DNA of 64,000 bases, taken from contig NC_087077.1 of the NCBI RefSeq assembly GCF_026151205.1, forward strand, positions 17,716,475 to 17,780,474, given 5' to 3'. Each line of letters starts with the position of its first letter. Positions within the stretch are counted from its first letter, which is position 1. The notes under the pieces were generated by a model. That model ran no database searches. It saw only the letters and a list, made by a program, of their open reading frames with translations, and was not told the DNA's origin. The DNA comes from Bolinopsis microptera (taxonomy: Eukaryota; Ctenophora; Tentaculata; Lobata; Bolinopsidae). Below, one piece after another: positions 11,710 to 22,403 of this stretch. The position numbers and the translations under genes are program-made.

Positions 11710-13933
11710 CTTGCAGTATAAGTAGCCGTCCGTGTTGTTACCTACGTTGCTATTTACATAACCATGAGTCTTCGGCCTTTGCGTACTACGGCGGGCGCCC
11801 TCTAGTGAGTTATTATTAAATCTAAAATAGCTAATAATTTAATTAATTATTAACATGAGGCCCCTTAACGTGGGCAATAACATACGCTTTATTCCAGTGA
11901 GTAACCATAGTATTCTTGAATTGGGCTATTATATACTTTTTAATCCGCTGCTATTGCTGTATACGGCTGCAACCCAATAGGTTAAAAAGCATTATTCTAT
12001 GAGCAGCCCAGGGCCAGTGGTGCATTGCACTACATAACAAAACATATTGTATTCATGTTTTTAATCAGTAAATGTGTTTATCAACACAGAAGCCTAAGAT
12101 ACTCAGGTAATAAATCCATTAACGGGTGATTCTTTTAAAATATTTGTTCCAAATATTAGACATTTGACAAGACCGACTCTGCAGGCGTCTTGGTAAGTCA
12201 TAAACCTACAATAAATCCATTACCCAATAATTATTCAGTAATTACCTAGTCTTCACGGAATAAAGGCAAGTGAAACGCAATTAATGGTTAAAGTTTTAAG
12301 TAAAACATTATGACATTACATCATCACAAATGTTTACAAAATATCATGATCGCACTATATGAAAAAAAGTATAATAAATATTATCCCCACTTACATTAAT
12401 CATTTATCAAATAAAATATTATTAAAAAATTATCAAATACATTGTTATAATATATTAAAACCTATTCAAACTTCTTAATCATGTCAGTGGAATAAAGATT
12501 TATAAACCGCTTCTTTGCCACACAAGGATGAAACCAAGGATAATCATTATGTTTTTCTTTATTACTGACATAACGGGCTCCCTCAATTCTACGATAACAT
12601 TTCCATGACGTTTTTCTACACTAGAACCTTCGGCTGAGCTGCAAAAACGACACCACTCTTGCATTTAAATACTGTATCATCTCAAATCAGCTCAATTGAT
12701 CTCTAAAGCTCTAATGTCCTCAAATACTGTCAATTGTTCTCAAATACTGTCAAATACTTTCAATTGAATTTAAAGTCAAATTCGACCAAATCTTTTGGTA
12801 ACTTTTGGTAACTGTTTCAAAGTGCTATCAATAGTATCATCACAATCACATCATTAGTATAGCATGGCAGTCTCTATACCAAATCTTGCACACACGAAAT
12901 TTCAAATCAGATTCTGCAAGAGTTAATGATTACTGTATAGAAGTAACTAAGCATAAATGATACCATTTATGTGCCTGAAGTAGTTTCTAAATAAGTCATC
13001 GTTAGCCCCAAGTGTTTTCATTCCTACCAATCAGTATTGCCTACTAGTACTATGACATATAATTTTTCTAAAGATATAGAGAAACTGACCCTGTATCACT
13101 GAAATAAGCCCCTCACCATAGTATAAATACTCACATTTGAATAAATTATACTGTATAATCATCATGGAAAATTCTTTGATGTTGGTTAAAAGCAGAAGAG
13201 AGCAGTAAGGTGTGCATGAAGAATGTATAAATGATGGAAAGTGCAAACTAAATTGCAGTCTAGGAGGTAATGGAATGAAGTTACTGAGTGAGAAAGTGAA
13301 ATCATGGTACAGTGTCACCTTGTGAAGGTAGTGACATTGCAAGAGATTGTTCTGTAGACACTAATGCTGTCGGCATGACTAGACATAAGCCCCGGCACAA
13401 ACTCCAAAAGCGTGGTAGGGATTCTCACCGACAACATACATCACTAAGTGATGCAGTAGTCTATCCAAACAGCTACACTGTGAGGATACTACTCCTGAAA
13501 ATAAAGTATGAGATGATTCTGTGAGAGAGCTAGAGAGTACAGATGTATCAATGTCATAATATTATTATTTTCATTAAAAAGCTATCTAACTGTGTCCTAT
13601 TTGAATTGCTACCTCAAAAAATCTCAAAAGTGCTCAGCTACTACTGAGCACTTTTGAAGAGTGAAATATAAGAATTTATAAATATACAATATAATGTTAA
13701 TTCATATTTATGAACTTCTGACTAATCATAAGACCACTTTTGAGTGATTGAACTTTGTTTTTTTTTAAATCACCTGCAGTTTGTATCTTAATCAAGGAAT
13801 TTAATTCTCCCTTTGAATCAATCAAGCTAGATGATTTGTTGTAAATACTGAGATCAAACTATCAATTTACAGGCTATCGTCAAACAGGTTGCAAGGCGTC
13901 ATCTTCAGTGACATAAGCCTCAAATTATTTGTT
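11710..13933. other. Region without a supported gene; one dispersed-repeat copy
   Basis: At 12,119-12,215 there is a diverged copy of the ACGGGTGAT..AAAATATTTGTTCC..AAACCTAC repeat seen also at 44,698 and 49,376. Around 12,700-12,780 the phrase CTCAAATACTGTCAA recurs. A minus-strand 103-codon frame (13,342-13,031) and an overlapping plus-strand 70-codon frame have no recognisable domain. No splice-bounded exon set was found. Confidence 0.4.
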
Positions 13934-13937
13934 ATAT

Positions 13938-16118
13938 GGACACGTTCATTTGAGTTTGAGGATATTGGTAAATATAAGTTACCCTATTAAATGGCACAGT
14001 GTAGTTGAATTTGTCACACTATGAAATTACATAAACCCTTGATGGTTAGGATAATCGTATCATCCTCTAGGCTAACTTTGTCACATAACGATATCTTAAT
14101 CAGGTGATAAGATATCGCTTAAATACGGCCGGCACGGAAATGGTTACATTGTCACACTATAAACATGTGACGGAGTAAATATGGACCCCTTGCTGCCGTT
14201 TTTGACCAAATTTTTGAGTGTCCAGTTGATTGGATGGGTACATATGACCATTACCTACATATTTGACGACTTTTTTCGTTAGATGGTGCACTCATGTTTA
14301 CTCTGTCACACATTAAAGAAAATATGTGATGAATGTTTAGGGCACCCTGATAAGCAATGCTGAGTAGTGTAGGTTTATTTGATGGCCTGAAAGTGCTGGG
14401 AATTGTTATTATATCATATATTCGTAAGGAATTAAAACACAGAAGGCACAACCAAGTTTACTTTGTCACGTAATCTTGATGATATCTGAACATGTGTGAA
14501 ATTGAACAAATAATGATATACCAGCTTAAACCCCTTATATTACGTACTATGGATCAAACAACACTGCTAGTACCATGCACCTGCAGTCACATGAATCATT
14601 ATCAGGTGGTAATATGTTAACAGTGTCACAATTAAACTACCACAACATGGTCAAAAATAGGATAATTTCGTCACAAAAAAATTATTATAACTCTGTTAGC
14701 TCCTTGCTGGCAAAATAACTAGTTTATCGAAAAATTTTTGATGATTAAGTTTCATAGTATTCTAATAGAGGTATAGTTCTTCAAAATAGGGGCAAGACAT
14801 GTTTACTTTGTCACATCAGTTATTATAAGAGTTAGGTATTCGTCATCAGATTAAAAGATATTTTTCGTAGTTTGGATCGATTAATATACCTGTAATAAAG
14901 CACCCTATGCCAATTTTAACGTGCACTATCTTGATATTGTTGGGGCAGGGAAAGTTAATTTTGTCACATTTTCAGTGTCATTGACAAATTAATCTAAAAT
15001 TGTTAAAATTGAGCTCTGATGTTCTGGACAATATTCTTCCAATCGTTTCTGAAAGAATTTTGAATTCTAATAGAGGTATAGAATATAGATCTTCAAAATA
15101 GGGGCAAGACATGTTTACTTTGTCACATCAGTTATTATAAGAGTTAGGTAATCGTCATCACATTAACATATTATATTTTGTAGTTTGGATTGATTTATAT
15201 AGGCAATAAAGCATTCTAGTATGCCAATTTTAACACACTATCTTGATATTGTTGGGGCAGGGAAAGTTAATTTTGTCACATTTTTAGTGACTTTGACAAA
15301 TTTAACCTAAAATTGTTAAACTTAAGAATGTTGAATTCTAATAGAGGTATAGAATATAGATCTTCAAAATAGGGGCAAGACATGTTCACTTTGTCACATC
15401 AGTTATTATAAGAGTTATTATAAGAGACTATTTCATTCTATAATCATTGTTCTTAGCCTATTTACGATTTCGTATAATTTTTTGTGACAATGTAAACATC
15501 AACTGATCTTAACTTGCATCAACTACATTGTCAACATATAAAGTTTTCCCGCCTTTCAAACCAAAATCAAATATAAATAATTCGCCCAAAATTTAAAATT
15601 TCATATATTGTGACAGAATTAACCTCATTTCCCAATAACCAAGTGCCTGTATTAGCTAACTATTCAAAACGATATATTTTAGGGCTATGATTGGTAGAGC
15701 AACCATCAAATAATGAGTTGAAAGGGTTTTTAGGACACCTCACATTAGAATAGAGGTATGGTATCATGAGTGTGACAAAGTTACCCAAATATTGCCTTGT
15801 AACCGTTCGATCCGTGCCCATTAACCAATGTTGTATCATAATTGTAAGATTGACCTAATTTACTATATTTCAGACCAAGGAATGATAATTAGACATCTGC
15901 AGTTAACTAAGTCACACAAAATGTGACATTTGAACCATTATAGTGCCTAACAACAATAGATTTTCTTTCTGAGCGGTGCATATGGGAGTATGGGTTACGT
16001 GGCTAATGTTCAGAACTTCTGAACATGCTAGGTTAATAGATGTCAAAATTAAGCCACTATCGTCGAAAACGCTATTATTTTTGTTTACCAATATCCTCAA
16101 ACTCAAATGAACGTGTCC
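13938..16118. mobile_element. DNA transposon with GGACACGTTCA ends and 4-bp target duplication (copy 2)
   Basis: The element opens GGACACGTTCATTTGAGTTT and closes with its reverse complement; the inverted repeats run about 36 bp, through GGATATTGGTAAA. It is flanked by ATAT duplications (13,934-13,937 and 16,119-16,122). The outer 11 bp are identical to those of the element at 5,369, but the inner inverted repeat and the body differ. No frame longer than about 66 codons occurs in its 2,181 bp, so it is non-autonomous. The body is an array of the phrase ACTTTGTCACA, with a local ~310-bp direct duplication (about 14,755-15,000 against 15,066-15,310). Confidence 0.87.
14012..15930. repeat. Oriented TTTGTCACA motif array with orientation switch
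   Basis: The core GT(T/C)(T/A)A(C/A)TTTGTCACA appears in forward orientation near 14,019, 14,089, 14,150, 14,310, 14,466, 14,627, 14,670, 14,808, 14,967, 15,119, 15,278 and 15,396. It then appears almost only in reverse (TGTGACAAAGT) near 15,485, 15,612, 15,772 and 15,925. In the middle the spacing is regular, about 152-161 bp. Repeated subterminal protein-binding sites are the likeliest meaning, by inference. Confidence 0.75.
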
Positions 16119-16562
16119 ATATAGTAGTGTTGAAAGTATTAAAACATTGTGTTGAAAGTATTAAAACATTAGTGTATCTTAATTAATCACATTTATGCTT
16201 CCTGCATAGGATCACGTGACCCACTGACAGGGTACCTGACACAATCAAGCAGCCAATCTGCACAATAAGCTTTCTGAGATTGATCTTTGCTGTCATGAGT
16301 TGGAGATCAGCTAGCTGAGTAAACCTGACTACTAATTTAATCAGTAGCTGTTAATATTTAGTAGTAAATAAATAGACTAACGTCAGGATTTCCAAAGCAA
16401 AGATTAATATTGGTAAATTGGTTTCTATTATATAACATTTGAATGTATAGATGAAACTAAGATCAGAGGAAAACCCACATTCCCATGTGTTTTTCCTCAG
16501 ATAATAGTTCATTTGCTACACAACTTGTTAAAATTGCACAGTGGTCTGGTGTGCCAAATGAC
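16119..16562. other. Short gap between transposon and CCP gene
   Basis: A short direct repeat (GTGTTGAAAGTATTAAAACATT) occurs at about 16,126-16,165. The remainder would be the 3' untranslated and intergenic sequence of the minus-strand CCP gene. No clear polyadenylation signal was singled out. Confidence 0.4.
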
Positions 16563-19500
16563 TCATTTCGCAAGGAACTCACTTGGGAGGCAACTAGTAG
16601 GCTTTTCAGATGGTTTTAAAGTTCCATTCACACATGTGGCTGTGACACTGCCGTTGTTTCTGTAACCATCTGCACACTTAATCGTTATTCTCTCCCCATC
16701 CTTCACGGGCAGTGTTGGCACTGTCTTAGTGTTATCCCATAAAACACTGTCCAGTAGGCAGTCATGTGGAACTAAAATATAATTCTGGTTAATTTCTATA
16801 ATGGATTGCACGATTCATTCACAACAATTATGTTCATGAAAGCCAAAGTAAATTACCTAGCTATAGGAAAATCATAGTACCATAACATTGTAAAGTTTTG
16901 GTGGAATAATGAGTAAAAAATTCCAATATTTTGTTGAATTTGGGAGGTAGACTATCTTTGAAACAGTCGGCTGAGATAATTGTTAATTAACTATCTTTTT
17001 TGAACTAAAGTATACACAACAAAAAGGAGGAGACATCATAATATGTACCATAACATTGTGGAGGTATATCTGTTGGAATGAGTGTGCCATTATGACATTG
17101 TGCCGTTTCACCTCCAAAGTTACTGGTACCAGAAACACAGGTAAATGTTATCAGTGCACCGTGTTCAACAGACAACCTTGAATCTACTGTAACATTCTCC
17201 CACACAATGCTTTTAGTTGAGCAGTCACCTGCAACAAAGATCTTAAATAGCTTTGATCGAATGGCATGGAGAGTATGAAATTACATTTGATTACAAATTA
17301 ATTCTCAGAATATCTGTTAACTTTGATTTTATCCCTGACCATTATTGTTTTGCTTACGTGAACAGTTTGGAGGATTTCCTTGAGGATTGAACAGTCCGTT
17401 CTCACAGACAACTTCACTACCACCTGAGTTACTGTATCCTTCTTTGCAGCTGACTGACAGTTCAGTACCATGTTGTATAGGCATTGAGTGATTGGTCCTT
17501 GAATTGGAAGGTAGATTATCTCTGTCACAGTCAGCTGAGGTGATTTTTAATTAGTTATCTGAGCTAAGGCTTTAAAATGTAGCTTTTACATTTCAACCCA
17601 CACTGCAGAAATAAACTAATTGTTTTTGTTTCAAGATGAATTTCGATATATCGCAATGATTATATTTAGATATTATGATAATCTTTCAGTTTCATACAGT
17701 AAAAATCTAGTTTTGTGCATGAAGTTCTGATCTAATGTGAAATATTAAAAAATCATTATGTGTATTATTCTTGAATTACTATGTCTATATTTTACTGTTC
17801 TATTTCATTTCACTAAAGTTCTAAACACATATTAATTATTCTTATTCAATATCTAAATCATTGTAAATGATTTACCCATGCATGAAGGTTTTTCTGAAGT
17901 TGGTACAATATCCCCATCCGTACATGTAGCAGAGTTACCACCTAAGTTGGTATGACCAGGGAAGCAACTCAACTCTAACGGAGTTTTATGTGAAACTGGA
18001 AGTTTTGGTTCCGACGTTACTTCCTTTGACAGACTGTAGATCCTACAATCAGCTAAGAAATTAAGGTGTAGTTAATTAAATTAAAGTCAATTATAAACTT
18101 CTGATCTAGGTTAAGATTGGAAAATATAACGGCCAATTGGTTGACATCGAGACATAAGTTTGTAGGCCCTACTAAATTTAAATTTAATAAAGAATTGAGA
18201 ATAATGTATAATACCAAAACATTGTGGATCTCCATCAATTAGAACGAGTTTACCATCGTTACAATTTGCCGTTCCGCCTCCAAAATTATTGTAACCAGAT
18301 ACACAGCTGAATCTGATTGGTGCACCATGTTCAGCAGGCAAATATGGGTCTACTACTTGAACATGGTCCCAGATAATACTCTCATCTTTGCAACTAGCTG
18401 GAAAAACAAGTTTGTTAAAGTACTTGGCAAGGAATAGCTCTGTGCTTTTGAGTAGCTTTTAAGAATATCAATTTGAATTATATCATTTTTGATCAGCTCC
18501 TATATCAAGAATGAAAATTATAACTTTTGTAATCCTACCTAAACATTTTGGTGCTTCACTAGCGATGATGATTCCATCCTGACACCGGATATTACTGTTT
18601 CCTCCGACGTTTCTGTGACCATGTTTGCAACTGACTGACAGTTGAGTTCCATGTTTAACTGGTAGTTGGTCCATTTCTTCTATGTTAGACCAATCTGGCG
18701 CCTTTCCACAGCATTTTGTATCCCCTGAATTTTATGAGCGTGTGTAGTTATGAAACAGTTTGATGAAACGTGCCATATTATGTGCAATGAGCATATAATA
18801 TCACTTGTATTGACGATTTCACTGGGTTCCACTTAATGTTTGCACACTATGATAATCATAAGTCATAACAATACATTTACAAGCTACTTACCTTCGGTAT
18901 CAATTCTTCTTGCGATTGTTATTTCTTTCAGACTCAGTTGCATGTTTGGTTTGCTTGCTTGTCTGTGCAGTTTTACTGCATCCCCGAGTACACATTTAGG
19001 CATAGGGAATCTTCATCTTTCATTAGCCTATTTCCATCATAGATTTCTACTGAAAGATCGCCACATCTATCTTTTGCAGAACCATGGCCACTGATAATGC
19101 CGCACGAAAAGGTGTAGGTGCATTCACTTCCTCCCCTTTCAACTACGATTTTGCTGATGCAATACACTTCTGCCAATTGTGCTTCCCACCATGCTGCTGC
19201 TTCAAAGTCTGTCCATGATTGTGTGTTGTTATTTCCATCTATGGCATTATTTGCACCGTAATCGCCGTCAGCATAGCTTGACTGTCTTGCCGATGTTGGT
19301 GTGATGACTTCATCTACAATTATTAGATATAGAAATTACTTTTTATAGAATAATTTAATCTCTGAGACCAAATAATTCTTGGCTTGTTTTTTTCTTTGCG
19401 ATGATTCATTTATTCAATTATTTATGACTAACTAGATAAAACAGATCCACTTACAGCATATAGATTTTACATATACTTATAGTACAATGATTGCAAAAGT

Positions 19501-21452
19501 ATCTGACAAATGTTCCTTACCAAATCCACAGATTGGGGGTTTAGTACCAACCAGCTCTAACTTCCCATCCTTACATTGAGCTGCATCCCCTCCTGAGTTT
19601 ATTTGGTCTGGTGGGCAGCTTAACCTTAACTGAACCCCATGTCCTACTGGCAACTGTGGGTTCGTTGTTACATTCCCCCACTTCTGACTGTTGGCTTCGC
19701 AATCTGCTCAGATATGTCTAAGTAAATGGTAAATACGCTGCACCTCCTTATCGAACAAATTTTGAGCGACAGAAACTTTGGGCGGCCCTCTCGCCCAAAT
19801 GTTTCGTACTCAAATTAATGGTAAATAAGTTAAATTAATGGAAAATAAGTCCAAATCTCCAACCCAAATTTTTGGTAGTCAAATTTATTGAGCACCAAGT
19901 TTTGACACACACATTTCTGGAAACTAAGCTAGTTGCCTGAGCTGGCCTGCATTATTTTAGCCAATAACCTTGTTTTAAACTATGTCTGGCCGCTTCGGTA
20001 AAACGTATCTAAAGTATGTTGGTACATAGTAATAATTATACTTAGAATTATATAATGGGTTTTGCTTACCAAATCCACAAATTGGGGGTTCAGCACTAGC
20101 CAGCACTAACTTCCCATCCTTACATTCAGCCACATCCCCTCCTGAGTTGGTTTTACCGGGTTCGCAGTTCAAATTTAGCTGAACCCCATGTTTTACTGGG
20201 AGTGGTGGGTCTGTTGTTACATTCTCCCACTTCAGACTGTTGTCTTCGCAATCTGAGATATGTCTGAGTTACATTATGCATTGAATAAAACTAATCCTAA
20301 AATGCGACTGTCACTAGGTTAGTTCATGTAAAATCCGGATTGGAGTATTATTTATGAGTCGCATTGTTGTAATGTATTCCGTGTAAAATTATCTTTATCC
20401 CGGTTGTAAACTCCTTTCCCTAATAAGAGCATTTTTACTTGTCGCAACAACCGGGATAAAGATAATTTTACACGGAATACACGAGGTTAGTTAATAAACA
20501 TGACTCAATGATACGTTGCTTTTTTCTTCGATTTGTCATTGCATTTTATCAAAATGTACTTAAAACTACTCACTTATGAATAATTCTACGATTCTTATTT
20601 CACATACACAGAGGCTACTATAGATACTAAATCGTATTTTTACAGTGTCCCCTATTAAACACCCAGATCTGCTAGAAGGGGAGGAGGTGGTAGAATCTGT
20701 TGAGCCGTTGAAGATGTCCAGATAGAGATTTTCACAGTTCCCTGTACGTTCTAATGGGGCATCGCTTAAAACCGTGAAGTTGCAGTCCCTAGAGAATGGT
20801 CTCTTAACATGAACTTGTGCAATACAATGCATTCCGTCAAGTTTAGCTTGAAACCAGGGATTTGAATTCATTTTCGTGCATGCACTCGTTTCGTTGTTTC
20901 CATCAATGATGTTGTTGATGTTGTCACGTCCTGTCGAGGAGGAGGACTCCACAGATAATGGTGTTACAGATAATAATGTTACTTCTCTTCCTGTGAAATG
21001 GAATTTATTTCCATATTGTTGCTAATATTATTTTTAAAGTCTTGTGAAACTTACAATTCACTACAAAACGTTCAATATTTAATTGTACTATCATGATGTG
21101 ATATAATACAGTGAACACTTGCAGTATTGTAAGCCCACATCCAAGAAGTTTTAAATTTCTTCGCAAATTTTCCCTCTCTAAAAATTTTTATGCCCTTAAA
21201 AAGGTCAGGTCTTTTTAAAATGTCCTCTTTGTCACAAAATTTCCGCCGAAATCCTAGAGGCTTATCTGCCGATCTACAGCCTTTCTGGATGTGTGATTAT
21301 AAATAACATAAAAAACTGAAATGACTTAGTTGCAATAATTATTGAAAGTTATTATTTAATATAAGTAGATAGTACAAATTGTATCGTTACTCACCATTAG
21401 CTGATAGGTATATCAAGCCTAAACAGAGAAATATCGAATATCTGTCGTTCAT
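16563..21452 (-). CDS. Secreted protein with two galactose-binding-like and eight sushi (CCP) domains
   Basis: Eleven exons in transcript order: 21452-21395, 20990-20574, 20252-20070, 19703-19521, 19313-18892, 18724-18539, 18397-18215, 18052-17876, 17534-17358, 17228-17049, 16771-16563 (about 791 aa). Exon 1 encodes a hydrophobic signal peptide (MNDRYSIFLCLGLIYLSAN). Exon 2 is a fucolectin/F5-8-type C-like fold (IDGNN.., NPWFQAKL). Exons 3-4 are CCP, exon 5 is a second galactose-binding-like domain (AIDGNN, WWEAQL), and exons 6-11 are CCP with four cysteines each. Every intron is phase 1, the classic shuffling pattern. Exon 5 contains a one-base frame break at the CCCC run 18,982-18,985; the domain continues in the other frame to a good donor. 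No transmembrane segment follows. The role is probably extracellular glycan or protein binding; the precise family is not known. Confidence 0.9.
18982..18985 (-). other. Single-base frame break in CCP gene exon 5
   Basis: At this four-base homopolymer the reading frame of the second galactose-binding-like domain changes. Downstream codons still fit the domain, and the exon length becomes a multiple of three, like its neighbours, only if one base is missing here. Either a sequencing or assembly error, or a recent mutation. Confidence 0.75.
20373..20481. mobile_element. 109-bp palindromic MITE-like insertion in a CCP gene intron
   Basis: The left arm TGTATTCCGTGTAAAATTAT.. and the right arm ..ATAATTTTACACGGAATACA are reverse complements over about 35 bp, including CTTTATCCCGGTTGT. 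A ~40-bp loop lies between them. It sits in the intron between exons 2 and 3 of the CCP gene. No clear target duplication was seen. Confidence 0.75.
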
Positions 21453-22403
21453 CTCAAGCTAAAGGATTACACACCCATACCGTGTCTCTCTTGATAGACT
21501 ACATTGTAAACTGATCTGGTACCCTTTGAAAAAGTAATATTCAACTTACAGTCTATGCAACGATGATTGATGTACGATGACCGACTACAACAACCTATCA
21601 AAATGCGAATAAAAATGGCCGTGTCTTTACTATATTAAATTGAGAACTGTACGATATGATGGATGTACTGACAACATTTAAAACATTATAATATAATATT
21701 ATGAAGGGTAGGATTTAAGTACGCTAAAAAATCCAAGTAAAGTGGAGACAATTCAAACAAAGAAGTTTATAAAGACAGGAGCTTGAGACCTGGTGTCCCC
21801 TCTAGATTTACATTCTATTTCCTAAAGCTGCGCTATATTCACAAGATGAACTATACGTAGTTAGCGGATCCAATACTCAACAGCAGCTTAAGATTTGGTA
21901 GTTACCCAAGTTTTATACACAAATCTTGATCTCAGGGCTCTCAAGCAATGAACCAATCAAATTGCTCTGCTGAGTTCTGTGGTAGAAGCTTTTTGTTCAT
22001 AAGAAGTACTCACTGTATAAATTCAAAATTTTCTAATTATCTTGTTGGTCCAAGTAGAGTCTCGTGATCAGAAGCAATTCTGCTGTCAACGTCACAACTC
22101 CTTCTAAAGAAATTACTCGCACAGCTACAATTAGCTTTAAATGGTTCCTCAGAATAATACGCTCTACTTCCAGAATTATTGAGAAAATCCCATATCTGAG
22201 TGTCGTGTGGTGGATGGCCGTTGTACTTTATTTATTGAAATATTGCTGAATTAAACATACAGGATGTAAACACAATGTCATCGTTGGATCTAGAGTTAGG
22301 ATAGTTCAAGGTCGATAATATGAAAAGAATAGATAACTGTAAACTTTTTAAGTTCTATTGAATTGACTCCTCCATCTAACTTGTATCTGACCCTAGATGA
22401 GAT
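21453..22403. promoter_or_regulatory. Shared 951-bp interval between divergent gene starts
   Basis: The CCP gene (minus) and the coiled-coil gene (plus) start at either edge, so both promoters and 5' UTRs must lie here unless untranslated upstream exons exist. No convincing TATA box was singled out and no other feature was recognised. Confidence 0.35.
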
